Assembly (NCBI RefSeq): GCF_022662475.1
Contig: NZ_JAKNQQ010000003.1
Coordinates: 248,001 to 312,000, forward strand
Length of the DNA stretch: 64,000 bases
Direction of reading: 5' to 3'
From: Sphingomonas sp. TREG-RG-20F-R18-01
Lineage (GTDB): Bacteria; Pseudomonadota; Alphaproteobacteria; Sphingomonadales; Sphingomonadaceae
The translations under genes and the position numbers were made by a program. Shown in pieces: positions 8,635 through 18,436 of the stretch. The notes beneath the pieces were generated by a model, which was not told the origin of the DNA, did not search any database, and saw only the letters and a list, made by a program, of their open reading frames with translations. Numbering within the stretch: position 1 is the stretch's first letter; every line of letters begins with the position of its first letter.

Positions 8635-11600
8635 GTGTCGAATTGGAAATTTCGTAACATACTGCTGGTATCCACAGTTCTTACCAGCGCGGCCCTGGCG
8701 GCCCCGGCGACAGCGCAGACCGTTCCACCACCCGCCGCAACCGATCAAGCGGCAGACACTGCAGAAACAGCGGACAAGAATACCGACATCGTCGTCACGG
8801 GATCGCTGATCCGCAATCCGAACCTGTCGCAAACCACGCCGGTTCTGACGACGACGGCGGAAGAAATCGGTCTGCGTCAAACCAACACCGCAGAAGAGAC
8901 GCTCCGCGAAATTCCGGGCGTTGTTCCGAGCATCGGTTCGGCCGTCAACAACGGCAACGGTGGCGCATCGTTCGTTGATCTTCGTGGGCTCGGATCGAAC
9001 CGCAATATCGTCCTGCTGGACGGCGATCGGATCGCCCCATCGGGTCTCGTCGGTCGGGTCGATCTCAACAACATCCCGCAGGCCATGATCGAGCGCGTCG
9101 ACGTCCTGACCGGTGGTGCATCGACGACCTATGGCGCAGATGCCGTGGCCGGTGTCGTCAACTTCGTCACCAAGAAGAATTTCGCCGGTGTCGAACTGTC
9201 GCTCGGATCGCAGATCACGCAGCGCGGCGACGGCCCCTACAAGCGCGCCGACCTGACGGTCGGTGGCAACTTTGCCGACGACCGCGGGAATGCCACGATC
9301 TCGGTGGGCTACCAGACCGCTGATCCCGTGTACCAGGGCGATCGCCCCTATTCCGTTTCGAACATCGACTCCTTCTCCGGCGCTGCATCCGGCTCGGGCA
9401 CCACGGCGCCAGCGCGCTTTACGCGTCCGGGTTCGCCGACGCAGCAGATCGATGGCAACGGTGCGCTCGTGCCGACCTACAAGCTGTTCAACTTCAACCC
9501 GTACAATATCTACCAGACGCCCTTCAAACGGTACAACGTCTTTGCGCAGGCGCATTACGACATCTCGGACGCGTTCCAGGTCTATACCCGTGCGCTGTAT
9601 TCGAAGAACACGGTGCAGACGATCATTGCACCTTCCGGTGACTTCGGATCGTCGCTGGTCATCCCGTATAGCAACCCGTACCTGCCGGCTGCTGCACGCA
9701 ACCAGTTCTGCGCGTCGAACGGGCTGACTGCGGCGCAATGTACCGCAGCCGCCGCAGCGACGAGCCCGACCGACCCCAATTTCCGGACGTTCACGACCAA
9801 CGTATCGCGTCGCATGCCCGAGGTCGGTTCGCGCGTCAGCGACTACATCACGGAAATCTTCGATTATCGCGCCGGTGTTCGCGGCGATCTCAGCAGCAGC
9901 CTCCATTACGACGTGTCGGGTGGCTATGGCGAGTCGTCCAACTCGCAGTCGCTCCAGGGCTATGTCCTGACGTCGCGGGTTCGCTCGGCTGCCTATGCGA
10001 CCAACACGACGACCTGCCTTGGCGGTGCCCCGGGCGGCGCGAGCATCACGGCTGGAAGCGGATGCGTCCCGGTCAATCTGTTCGGTGACGTCGGGTCGAT
10101 CACCGCGGGACAGATCCCGTATTTGACGGGTGCTTCGTCGACGGTGACGAAGACGTCGCTGCTGCAGGCGAAGGCGGTGGTCTCGGGAGACGTTCACGTG
10201 CATTCGCCGATCGCGAATGACGGCATCAGCTTCGCGGTTGGCGGCGAATATCGCAAGTACACCGGCTCGACCGTTGCCGACTCGCTCGCGCAGACGCCGG
10301 GAGAACTGGGCGGCGCAGGCGGTGCCGTTCCGACCACTGTCGGCAGCTTCCACGTCTACGAAGGGTTCGGCGAAATCGTCGTTCCGCTGGTGCAGGACCG
10401 CGCGTTCTTCAAGGACCTGACCGCCCGCGGTGGCGCGCGCTATTCGGCCTATACGGTGAATGCACCGGGCGCGCCGAAGTTCAACACGACCACCTACAAG
10501 GGGGAACTGGCCTGGTCGCCGGTGCGCGATCTGAAGTTCCGGGGGACCTACGCACGGGCGGTTCGTGCGCCGAACTTGGGGGAATTGTTCACCCCGGTCT
10601 CGACCGGATTGACCAGCCTGGCGCTTGATCCGTGCGCGTCGCTCTCGACGAACGGTACCCGCACCCGTGCGGCACCGGCCGTTGGCAGCAACCTGTATAA
10701 CGTCTGCCTTGCGCAGGGCGCGACTGCCGGCAACATCGCCAACATCCAGAACCCGACGGCGGCACAGGCGAACATCACGACGGGTGGCAATCCGAACGTG
10801 AAGCCCGAAACCTCGGACAGCATCACCGCCGGTGTCGTCATCCAGCCGAGCTTCTTCTCCGGCTTCAATGCAACGGTCGATTATTACCACATCAAGATCA
10901 AGAACGCGATTACGACGCCGACGCCGGGTGATCTGCTCGCGGCCTGCTTCGGCGGCGACATCTACAATCCCGCGGCCGGGGCTGCAGGCTCGGCCTCCTG
11001 CACCGCGATCCGGCGTAACCCGGTGACCGGCGGTCTCGACGGTGATCCGGCGACGACCCTGGGGCTCTCGGGTGTTCTGACCAACCAGGGCAAGCTGCTC
11101 ACCGACGGTATCGACTTGAGTGTCAACTACCATCGGGATCTGGGCTTTGCGCGCCTGTCGCTGGGCTTCAACGGCAACTATACGTTCCGGTCGCAGTTCC
11201 AGTCGAACCAGAACGATACCTCAGTGGCTGGGCGCGCGCGCGAATGCGTCGGCTATTACAGCCTGAACTGTGGTTCGATCCTGCCGAAGTTCCAATGGTC
11301 GCAGCGTACCACGCTCGGCTTCGACGCCTTCGATCTGTCGCTCCTGTGGCGCCATATCGATGCGGTGAACCAGGAGCCGCGCAGCATCGCCGAAGGATCG
11401 GAAGCGGCAGGGTTCACCGGAACCTTGGCAGCCGCGACGGGACTTGGTGGGAAAACGGTCAACTTCGGACACATCCGTCCGTTTGACTATTTCGATCTGA
11501 CCGGCCGGGTCAACATCAAGCGGAACTTCGAAATGACCGTGTCGGTGCAGAACCTGTTCGACGTTGGCCCGCCCATCGTCGGTACCGGGATCGGTGCGAC

Positions 11601-11685
11601 CTCGTTCAATAGCGGCAACACCTATCCCTCGACCTACGACGCGCTCGGCCGTCGTTTCGCAGTCGGCGTAAAGGTTCGCTACTGA
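8635..11685 (+). CDS. TonB-dependent outer-membrane receptor
   Basis: A 1016-aa receptor for active uptake across the outer membrane, powered by TonB-ExbBD. I start at GTG 8635: AAGGGGG lies 9 bases upstream and the product begins with a clear signal peptide (about 1-28, ending ATAQ). The TonB-box/plug start 'DIVVTGSLIRNPN' is near residue 52. The plug follows, with 'LREIPGVVPSIGS', 'DLRGLGSNRNIVLLDG' and 'ASTTYGADAVAGVVNFVTK'. The rest is a 22-strand barrel ending RFAVGVKVRY with an aromatic terminus. This is the vitamin B12/iron-complex-like class common in sphingomonads, so sequence alone does not give the substrate. A strong terminator follows, and the next gene converges. Confidence 0.92.
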   Translation: MSNWKFRNILLVSTVLTSAALAAPATAQTVPPPAATDQAADTAETADKNTDIVVTGSLIRNPNLSQTTPVLTTTAEEIGLRQTNTAEETLREIPGVVPSIGSAVNNGNGGASFVDLRGLGSNRNIVLLDGDRIAPSGLVGRVDLNNIPQAMIERVDVLTGGASTTYGADAVAGVVNFVTKKNFAGVELSLGSQITQRGDGPYKRADLTVGGNFADDRGNATISVGYQTADPVYQGDRPYSVSNIDSFSGAASGSGTTAPARFTRPGSPTQQIDGNGALVPTYKLFNFNPYNIYQTPFKRYNVFAQAHYDISDAFQVYTRALYSKNTVQTIIAPSGDFGSSLVIPYSNPYLPAAARNQFCASNGLTAAQCTAAAAATSPTDPNFRTFTTNVSRRMPEVGSRVSDYITEIFDYRAGVRGDLSSSLHYDVSGGYGESSNSQSLQGYVLTSRVRSAAYATNTTTCLGGAPGGASITAGSGCVPVNLFGDVGSITAGQIPYLTGASSTVTKTSLLQAKAVVSGDVHVHSPIANDGISFAVGGEYRKYTGSTVADSLAQTPGELGGAGGAVPTTVGSFHVYEGFGEIVVPLVQDRAFFKDLTARGGARYSAYTVNAPGAPKFNTTTYKGELAWSPVRDLKFRGTYARAVRAPNLGELFTPVSTGLTSLALDPCASLSTNGTRTRAAPAVGSNLYNVCLAQGATAGNIANIQNPTAAQANITTGGNPNVKPETSDSITAGVVIQPSFFSGFNATVDYYHIKIKNAITTPTPGDLLAACFGGDIYNPAAGAAGSASCTAIRRNPVTGGLDGDPATTLGLSGVLTNQGKLLTDGIDLSVNYHRDLGFARLSLGFNGNYTFRSQFQSNQNDTSVAGRARECVGYYSLNCGSILPKFQWSQRTTLGFDAFDLSLLWRHIDAVNQEPRSIAEGSEAAGFTGTLAAATGLGGKTVNFGHIRPFDYFDLTGRVNIKRNFEMTVSVQNLFDVGPPIVGTGIGATSFNSGNTYPSTYDALGRRFAVGVKVRY

Positions 11686-11697
11686 GATACGCTTTGG

Positions 11698-11752
11698 GCC
11701 GGTGTTACACCGGCTCATTTCGCGCCCCCGCCTGCGCATGCGGGCGGGGGCG
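11698..11752 (+). terminator. Tandem hairpins, strong terminator after the TonB receptor
   Basis: Two hairpins follow the receptor stop. The first is a small 7-bp one, GCCGGTG/CACCGGC (11698-11714). The second is very strong: CGCCCCCGCC (11723-11732) pairs with GGCGGGGGCG (11743-11752), extended inward to a GCAT loop. TCGTTCCT follows. Both lie between convergent genes and could serve either strand. Confidence 0.75.
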
Positions 11753-11848
11753 TCGTTCCTGGAGTTCTGTTTCCTGTCCCGTTGCCTCGGGTTGTCGCCG
11801 GCTGCGCCGGGAAAAGTCAGCCAGACCGGCAGGCAAGATGGCCGGCGT

Positions 11849-12883
11849 TCAGCAAAGGCGGTTCGGAAGCGCCATCGGCACGCCAGCCGTCTCGGCCACC
11901 ACGCGAGCCCATGCCGCGACCTTGGTCAACTCATCCCGGTGAACCGATTCCGCCGCTGCATAATCGAGGCTGCGTGCCGAGAAGCCAAAGGCGGTGCCAT
12001 CCTTGGAATGCTGGGTAAAGGCAGGGCCGGCCAGCACCTGCGCACGTTCCTCGTCGGATAAGGCGATTCCGTAAAAAGCGAACATCGCCTGCACGACCGA
12101 TGCAGGAGACGCCGTAATCGTCGCGCTGTCCAGCGTCCGTACGCGCTCCGGAAACGCGCGGCACAAGCGGTGAAACAAGGCGTGTTGCGATAGCCAGCCG
12201 ACCGCGGCCACTTGCAGATCCGTCAGGCGCAACAGATCCTCATCACTGAATACCGGAAGCGTCAGCCCCTCGCGCAATTGCTTGACCATCAGGTCGCGGA
12301 CCCAAAGTCGGCCATCGATCTGCTTTTTGGCGATCGAGATCAGATAGTCCTCTAGCGGGGCATGGAGCAGCAGCGCCCGTGCCTGCGGCAGGAGGCGCAA
12401 CATCCCATCGGCGAGACCGTTGGCAATGTTCGAAGGCTTGACGACGACCGCCCGACGACCGGGCCCAGGACGCGCGCAAAGTTGCAACGCATCCAAGAGG
12501 ACCGCCGTAAGCCGGGTGCCGTCGGCGCCGCGATGCCGCCATCCGACGATATCGTTCAGGATCACGGGTTCCTTGAGCGACATCGAGCGCCCCGGAAGAT
12601 CCAGCGCGTTCGCTAGCAGGGTGGACAGGCAAAACGCCGAATGAAAAACGAAATGCAGGGGCGCGTTCGGCAGGGCGGACTGGGAGATCCGTTCGCGGCC
12701 GATCGGTACCGGGGCAGGTTCCACGCCAAGATATTCGTCGGTCAAAAACGTCGCGCGCGCCCGCGCGGACAACGGAACGTGGCGGAAGTGGACCGCGTCT
12801 TGTTCAGGATCGTACCGATGCGCCAACCATTCCGCATCGAAGACGGGATCGCGCTGATTTGGGCCGACTTTCATGGTTTGCAT
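11849..12883 (-). CDS. Sulfotransferase-like P-loop protein, unknown substrate
   Basis: A 344-aa cytoplasmic protein. Residues 75-95 (HFVFHSAFCLSTLLANALDL) look like the 5'-phosphosulfate-binding loop of sulfotransferase-fold proteins, where a glycine-poor 'hSxFCGSTLL'-like turn follows the first strand. Further on, 'RAVVVKPSNIANGL' and a helical C-terminal half fit that fold. A classical PAPS enzyme is not proven, and the lysine/arginine pattern is not canonical. Related genes often sit next to TonB receptors in sphingomonads and Caulobacter, which matches the convergent receptor here. The start at 12883 has no good ribosome site; ATG 12874, three codons in, is an alternative. Confidence 0.55.
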   Translation of the reverse strand: MQTMKVGPNQRDPVFDAEWLAHRYDPEQDAVHFRHVPLSARARATFLTDEYLGVEPAPVPIGRERISQSALPNAPLHFVFHSAFCLSTLLANALDLPGRSMSLKEPVILNDIVGWRHRGADGTRLTAVLLDALQLCARPGPGRRAVVVKPSNIANGLADGMLRLLPQARALLLHAPLEDYLISIAKKQIDGRLWVRDLMVKQLREGLTLPVFSDEDLLRLTDLQVAAVGWLSQHALFHRLCRAFPERVRTLDSATITASPASVVQAMFAFYGIALSDEERAQVLAGPAFTQHSKDGTAFGFSARSLDYAAAESVHRDELTKVAAWARVVAETAGVPMALPNRLC

Positions 12884-13325
12884 GCCCTAGCGTGCCGCGT
12901 TCGAAACACAATGCGGCAACCACTGTGGAAGCATGATCGAGCGATAGTCTTCAGGATTGTGCGACGGGAACCCGCTTTCGGATGCGCTGGCATCCGCGTC
13001 CTCTAAATGTTCCGCACGGCGCGCTATCAGGCCTTCTTGCGCACGCAGTGATTGGCGCTCCCGCCGCCGGCGTTGGCCCAAGCGCACCGCAAGCTAGACC
13101 GGTGGGTCATTGATGGTTTCGCCAAAGACTAACATCCGGTCGTCGCAGGCTGACCGGCGGGCAGACCGCGGCTGGCTGCGCGTCGCGGGACGGGCATCGG
13201 CGACGCAGCAGGTGACACCTGACGGATGCGGCACTTGTTTTGCTGTTTTGCAATAACTTGACCGGGCAGGGTCGACAAGCGGCGGCCGCTATCGTTAGCT
13301 GATGCGGCTCCCGAAAGGATCGTAG
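12884..13325. other. 442-base gap without a convincing gene
   Basis: Short frames here lack ribosome sites and family features. The minus-strand frame 12887-13087 ends just before the sulfotransferase-like gene but looks like random Arg-rich translation. The only notable element is the short dyad GCTATCGTTAGC (13288-13299), 26 bases before the M3 peptidase start. It may belong to that gene's promoter region. Confidence 0.5.
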
Positions 13326-15461
13326 ATGCTCCGTAGTCTCCTGCTCGCCACCGTTACCACCGTGATCGGCATCGCTCCTGCCCATGCCGCCAATCCGTTC
13401 GCGCAGCGGAGTACGCTTCCCTATCAGGCGCCGCCGTTCGATCAGATCCACGATGCCGACTATCAGCCGGCGATCGAGCAGGGGATCGCGGAAAGCCTCG
13501 CTGAAGTGCGCGCCATCGCCGACAATCCCGCTGCGCCAACCTTCGACAACACGATTGTCGCGATGGAGCGCCAAGGGCAGATGCTGGCTCGGGCACAGTC
13601 CGCCTTCGGGCAAGTGACGCAGGCCAATACGAACCCCGCGCTGCAGGCGACGCAAGCGGCGCTGGCACCCAAGCTCGCTGCGTATAACGATACGATCTAT
13701 CTCGATCCCAAACTCTTTGCGCGCGTGAAAACGCTGAGCGACCGGAAGGCGTCGCTGAAACTCGATGCCGAGCAGACCATGTTGCTCGACGAATATTACA
13801 AGAGTTTCGTCCGCGCCGGCGCGCAGCTTTCGCCAGCGGACCAGACGACGCTACGCGATCTCAACAAGCAGATCTCGACCGCCGGGATCACCTTCCGCCA
13901 GCGGTTGCTCGCCGCGACCAAGGCGGGCGCGCTCGTGCTCGACGATCCGGCCAGGCTCGCGGGAATGGCGCCAGGGGAAGTCCAGTCCGCGGCGCGCGAC
14001 GCCACCGATCGCAAGATGCCAGGCAAATATCTTTTGCCGCTCCAGAACACGACGGGCCAGCCCGCGCTCGAGTCCCTGACCGACCGAGGCACGCGGAAGG
14101 CGCTGTTCGATCAGAGCTGGACGCGGACCGAAAAGGGCGATGCCAACGATACCCGCGCCGCGATCCTGCAATTGATCGCGCTGCGCACGCGCAAGGCCAA
14201 TCTGCTCGGCTACAAGACCTGGGCGGACTATTCGCTCGCGGAACAGATGGCCAAGACCGCGGACACGGCGCGCGGCTTCCTGGACGCGCTCGATGCGCCC
14301 ACCGCCGCGGCGCAGGCCGCGCAGGTCGGCGAGCTCCAGCAGACCATCGACGCCGAGCATGGCGGTTTCAAGCTCCAGCCATGGGATTGGGACCTGTATG
14401 CGGAAAAGGTCCGCAAGGCGAAGTTCGATCTCGATCTCAACCAGACCAAGCCATATCTTGAGATCTGGAACGTGCTCGAGAACGGCGTCTTCTATGCCGC
14501 CAACCAGCTCTATGGCCTGAGCTTCAAGCGCCGCACCGACATCCCGACCTACCACCCAGACATTCGCGTGTACGAGGTGTTCGAGGAGGGCGGGAAGCCG
14601 CTCGGGCTTGCCTATTTCGATTACTGGAAGCGCGACAACAAGTCGGGCGGTGCTTGGATGAACAGCTTCGTCCGCCAAGCGAAGATCTTCGGGACCAAGC
14701 CGGTCATCTCCAACACCGCCAACTTCACCAAGCCGGCGGACGGACAGCCCGGGCTGGTGACGTTCGAAGACGTGCGGACGATGTTCCACGAATTCGGCCA
14801 CGGCTTGCACGGGCTGTTCGCGAACCAGACCTATCCGACACTGTCGGGCACCGCGGTGGCGCGCGACTTTGTCGAGTTCCCGTCGCAGTTCAACGAGCAT
14901 TGGGCGCTTGAGCCGCGCGTGCTCGCGCATTACGCGCATCATTACCAGACCGGGGCGCCGATGCCGCAAGCCCTGGTCGACAAGATCAAGCGGGCCGAAA
15001 CGTTCAACCAGGGCTACAGCTTCGGCGAGACGCTGGCGGCGGCGCAGCTCGACATGGCATGGCATTCGGTCCCGTCCAGCGCGGTGCCGACCGATGTCGA
15101 TGCGTTCGAGGCGAAGGCGCTCGGCGCGACCGGGCTGGACGTGGCGCATGTGCCGCCGCGCTATCGTACCAGCTATTTCGCACACATCTGGGGGTCGGGG
15201 TATGCGGCTGGCTATTACGCCTATCTATGGACCGACATGATCCAGCAGAACGTCTATGACTGGTTCGTCCAGCATGGCGGGATGACGCGAGCCAATGGCC
15301 AGCGGTTCCGCGACCTGATCCTGTCGCGCGGACACACGCAGGATTACAACGTCATGTTCCGCACGATGACCGGCCACGATCCGCAGGTCGCGCCGCTATT
15401 GCACAAGCACGGCCTGGACACCGCTCCTCACGCCGGCGGCCCGAAAAACGAGGGTCTGTGA
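13326..15461 (+). CDS. dcp: Peptidyl-dipeptidase Dcp-like M3 metallopeptidase
   Basis: A 711-aa zinc peptidase of family M3, expected to release dipeptides from peptide C-termini. A signal peptide (about 1-21, ending AHAA) puts it in the periplasm. The zinc site is HEFGHGLHGLF, with His488, Glu489 and His492, and the third ligand is Glu517 in 'DFVEFPSQ', all at family spacing. The C-terminal 'YFAHIWGSGYAAGYYAYLW' is the substrate-tyrosine region of Dcp/oligopeptidase A. Length fits Dcp (about 680-720). GAAAGGA lies 6 bases before the ATG. The last 34 bases overlap the 3' end of the GH115 gene on the other strand, so the two genes share their ends. Confidence 0.93.
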   Translation: MLRSLLLATVTTVIGIAPAHAANPFAQRSTLPYQAPPFDQIHDADYQPAIEQGIAESLAEVRAIADNPAAPTFDNTIVAMERQGQMLARAQSAFGQVTQANTNPALQATQAALAPKLAAYNDTIYLDPKLFARVKTLSDRKASLKLDAEQTMLLDEYYKSFVRAGAQLSPADQTTLRDLNKQISTAGITFRQRLLAATKAGALVLDDPARLAGMAPGEVQSAARDATDRKMPGKYLLPLQNTTGQPALESLTDRGTRKALFDQSWTRTEKGDANDTRAAILQLIALRTRKANLLGYKTWADYSLAEQMAKTADTARGFLDALDAPTAAAQAAQVGELQQTIDAEHGGFKLQPWDWDLYAEKVRKAKFDLDLNQTKPYLEIWNVLENGVFYAANQLYGLSFKRRTDIPTYHPDIRVYEVFEEGGKPLGLAYFDYWKRDNKSGGAWMNSFVRQAKIFGTKPVISNTANFTKPADGQPGLVTFEDVRTMFHEFGHGLHGLFANQTYPTLSGTAVARDFVEFPSQFNEHWALEPRVLAHYAHHYQTGAPMPQALVDKIKRAETFNQGYSFGETLAAAQLDMAWHSVPSSAVPTDVDAFEAKALGATGLDVAHVPPRYRTSYFAHIWGSGYAAGYYAYLWTDMIQQNVYDWFVQHGGMTRANGQRFRDLILSRGHTQDYNVMFRTMTGHDPQVAPLLHKHGLDTAPHAGGPKNEGL

Positions 15462-18319
15462 ACGCCTGATGAGACGATGATCGTCTGAAGCACGAGCGTC
15501 GGATCGATCATCGCCACCTTCAGCACATGCCGGCCTGCCCGGTCGGCGTTGACCGGGAAGTGCATGGTCCGCGCGTTGTTGGCGGAATTGGCGGCGTGGG
15601 CCGAACCCAGGAAGTCCTGTGCTTCGCTGTCTTCGGGCGTGAAGACGGCCTTCACCACGGGCACGCCATCGCCGAGCCCGACTGCGACGGACAATTTTCT
15701 GCCGGGAATGACCTCCAGCGTTGGTCCCGTGACGAGCGCCACGTCATACTTTCCCGCCCCGGGCAGGAAGATGTCGTATTCGAGACAGGGTGACGCCGTC
15801 GGATCGGTAAACGACGCCGCGTCGACCGGGAACGGTGACATGGCCCCCGCAACCCGGCCGTAATCCGGGATCTGTTCCCACCGCGTGCCCCTGACCGTCG
15901 ATGCTCGCGCGTACGCGGTCGCGGGAATGGAAAAGGCTCCGTCCAGCCCACCGAAAGCGCCCCGCGCCGCTTTCGTCTGCAGCGGCGTCGCGCGGATCGC
16001 GGTCAGCTTGACGTCGATCTTTTCATCGCCCTGCACCGTGACCGTTGCGTCTGCGCGACCAATGGGCGCACGCGACCAGTCGATGTCGATCCAGTAGCGG
16101 CGGTCGCGCGACGAGGCGCTGAAGGCGTTTCCTTCGCGGATCACGACCCATGGGCGGTTGGCAGTGACTGTGACCGCGACCGGCTGCGCGCCGCGCGGAA
16201 AAACCTCGAGATAGGTCGGCCGCGCGGAAATGCTGTCCAATACCGGCAGCGCCGGCGGGAGGTAGTAATTGGGCCATGACCTCGCGTCCCCGTCCACGGC
16301 CACACCGAATCCTGTGGCTGTTTCCAGATCGAGATCCGCGACCGCGGGCATGACGTCCGCCTGGGGTGGGTACCAGTCGAAGTAGCCGATGTGCGTCTGG
16401 TCCATCATGTGGTTCCATTTGCCGCCAGCCATCGTGTGATTGTACTGGTCGCGCAATTCATGGTCGCGGCGGAAGCGCCGCCGTACTTCGTCCGCTTCCG
16501 CACGGGTACTGGCGCGGGCTTGGATGGCGAACCGGGCATTGCGCGCCGCCGCGACGTACATCTGGGTCAGGTTCGAACAGGCGCGCACCGGATAGAGCAC
16601 GAGCTGGTAAAAGGCGTCCTGCTGGTCCGGTCGTAGCGCGGCATTGACCGCATCGGCGCGGCGTTCGAGCGCGCTCCAGGCGTCGCAGACGCGCTCGGCC
16701 TCCCGGTAGTTTTCAAGGCTATAGGTTTCGGGTTTGAGCTGTTCGGGCTTCCGCCAGGCATTGTACTTGGCATAGCGCGCAGCCAGAAAAGCGATCTCCG
16801 CTGCATGCTCCGAACCGAACTGCCGCTCGGCCCAGTCGCGGGTCCAGCCAGCGATCTTGTCCTTCCCGACGTCGGACGGCCGCCACGCCATTGCGAGAAA
16901 GAACTCGATCGGAAGCTCAAGCGGCTTCAGATCGCCGACGTTGGCGATCCAGATCTCGTTTGCGCCATATTGATTGGCAAGGTTCATCTGCTCCCAGATC
17001 TTGGGCAGCGGGTTCGCGTTGATCCACTGGTACGAAAACGGCCCGCCGTGCATGTCCATATGGAAATAGATGCCGAACCCGCCCGGCCGGCCACGTTCCG
17101 ACGGCAACGGGAGCCGGCGCAGGTTGCCGACATTGTCGTCGGCGAACATCAGGGTAACGTCGTCCGGCAGCTTCAGGCCGGCGTCATAATATTTGTAGAC
17201 TTCGGTGAACAGGACCCAAACCTGCGGAACCCGCTCCGCCGGCCTGCCCATGCCTTCGGTGATGATCCGGCGCTGGTCGGTAATGATCTCTTCGAGCAGC
17301 TTCACATCCGACTGCAGGCTGCCGGTGCTCTCCAGCGCGACGTCGCCGTCCCCGCGCATGCCGATCGTGACAATGACCTCGTTGTGCGCGTTGCGCTCGA
17401 TTCCCTCGGCGAAGAACTTCTGAACCGCCGGTCGGTTCGTGGCGTAATTCCATTCGCCGTTGCCATAGTGTTGCCGGTTGTCGGTCCATTCCTTGTGCGC
17501 ACGCATCATCGGTTCGTGATGCGACGTGCCCATCACGATCCCATAGTCCTCCGCCAACCGGGCATTGGCCGGGTCGTCCACCGCGAAGGCATTGTTCCAC
17601 ATCGCCGGCCACAGGTAATTGGCACGAAGGCGGAGCAGCAGTTCGAACAGCCGACCATAGAATTTGCTATTCATGCCGCCGAACTTTTCGGTCGTCCAAC
17701 CCGAGAGGCAAGGTGCCTCGTCGTTCAGGAAGATTCCCCGATATTTGACCGCGGGCGGTTCCTGGACATAGCGGCCGCTCGTGATGCGCAATCGGCTCTG
17801 ACGGGCAACGGGTACGTCGGCCCACCAATACCACGGCGACACCCCGATCATCCGAGACACTTCGTACACGCCATAGATCGTGCCCCGCTTGTCGCTGCCG
17901 ACGATGACCAGCGCCTCGCCAACACCGGGCATCGGATCGGCGATCGTCTGGACCACGAACGTTTCCCATTTGCCTGCGATGTCGTGGACGGAAAGCTTTC
18001 CGGCGGTGACGAGGCGGTCGATCGCCGGGCTGTTGCCGAGCGACCCGATCAGGATCACGCGATCGGCGAGCGACTGGGGATCGGTCAGGAGGCGCGCGTC
18101 GGTGCCGGTCACCCTCCCGATGTCGGCTGCCAGATCGGCGGCCGCCCGGCGAACCCCGGGCAGGTCCGAGGGGTCGACGAAGATCGGCGCCACGCCGCCG
18201 GCCGGCAGCGTGATGTCAAAGCCGGGTGCGTGCCGGTCCGTCCGGAGCGCGGCTGCCAGCGGTGAGCGCATCAGCCCCCCCGCCAGAGCCCCGCCAACTA
18301 CGCCGCGTCGGGTAAACAT
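15428..18319 (-). CDS. GH115 xylan alpha-1,2-glucuronidase, exported
   Basis: A 963-aa glycoside hydrolase of family 115, which removes (4-O-methyl)-glucuronic acid from internal and terminal xylose residues of glucuronoxylan. The start at 18319 has GAGGAG 8 bases upstream. The N-terminus MFTRRGVVGGALAGGL looks like a Tat-type signal. Hallmarks follow: 'GTIYGVYEVSRMIGVSPWYWWADV', 'EPPAVKYRGIFLNDEAPCLSGW', 'LRANYLWPAMWNNAF' and 'YGIVMGTSHHEPMMRAHKEW', all typical of the GH115 TIM-barrel core. The C-terminal part (from about 790) is beta-rich, like the GH115 C-terminal domain. It lies 117 bases downstream of manD on the same strand and probably shares its transcript. It complements the GH67 enzyme, which acts only on chain-end substituents. 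Confidence 0.9.
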   Translation of the reverse strand: MFTRRGVVGGALAGGLMRSPLAAALRTDRHAPGFDITLPAGGVAPIFVDPSDLPGVRRAAADLAADIGRVTGTDARLLTDPQSLADRVILIGSLGNSPAIDRLVTAGKLSVHDIAGKWETFVVQTIADPMPGVGEALVIVGSDKRGTIYGVYEVSRMIGVSPWYWWADVPVARQSRLRITSGRYVQEPPAVKYRGIFLNDEAPCLSGWTTEKFGGMNSKFYGRLFELLLRLRANYLWPAMWNNAFAVDDPANARLAEDYGIVMGTSHHEPMMRAHKEWTDNRQHYGNGEWNYATNRPAVQKFFAEGIERNAHNEVIVTIGMRGDGDVALESTGSLQSDVKLLEEIITDQRRIITEGMGRPAERVPQVWVLFTEVYKYYDAGLKLPDDVTLMFADDNVGNLRRLPLPSERGRPGGFGIYFHMDMHGGPFSYQWINANPLPKIWEQMNLANQYGANEIWIANVGDLKPLELPIEFFLAMAWRPSDVGKDKIAGWTRDWAERQFGSEHAAEIAFLAARYAKYNAWRKPEQLKPETYSLENYREAERVCDAWSALERRADAVNAALRPDQQDAFYQLVLYPVRACSNLTQMYVAAARNARFAIQARASTRAEADEVRRRFRRDHELRDQYNHTMAGGKWNHMMDQTHIGYFDWYPPQADVMPAVADLDLETATGFGVAVDGDARSWPNYYLPPALPVLDSISARPTYLEVFPRGAQPVAVTVTANRPWVVIREGNAFSASSRDRRYWIDIDWSRAPIGRADATVTVQGDEKIDVKLTAIRATPLQTKAARGAFGGLDGAFSIPATAYARASTVRGTRWEQIPDYGRVAGAMSPFPVDAASFTDPTASPCLEYDIFLPGAGKYDVALVTGPTLEVIPGRKLSVAVGLGDGVPVVKAVFTPEDSEAQDFLGSAHAANSANNARTMHFPVNADRAGRHVLKVAMIDPTLVLQTIIVSSGVHRPSFFGPPA

Positions 18320-18436
18320 AACGCCACTCCTCGAGAAGACGGACAGCGAAGCCATCGGGCTGGACGGAAACAACTGCCGGTCCGGTTCGCCCGGCAAATC
18401 TTGCGGCGGACGTGCCCTGCGTCCGCCGGATCGCGC

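Noticed and set aside
8536..11133. An 865-codon open frame on the minus strand opposite the TonB receptor
   Set aside because: It is Arg/Gly/Asp-rich, has no domain or ribosome site, and is the mirror of a clear receptor gene. Long antisense frames like this arise from strong GC bias at third codon positions.
11849..12883. Confident call as a PAPS sulfotransferase
   Set aside because: Only the first loop resembles the family and the 3'-phosphate-binding residues are not evident, so I kept it as sulfotransferase-like.
12887..13087. A 66-codon minus-strand gene just upstream of the sulfotransferase-like gene
   Set aside because: No ribosome site, Arg-rich random-looking sequence, no recognisable motif.
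13288..13299. GCTATCGTTAGC as another XylR-type operator
   Set aside because: The core is TATCGTTA and not TAGCGCTA, there is no matching promoter around it, and the downstream gene is a housekeeping peptidase.
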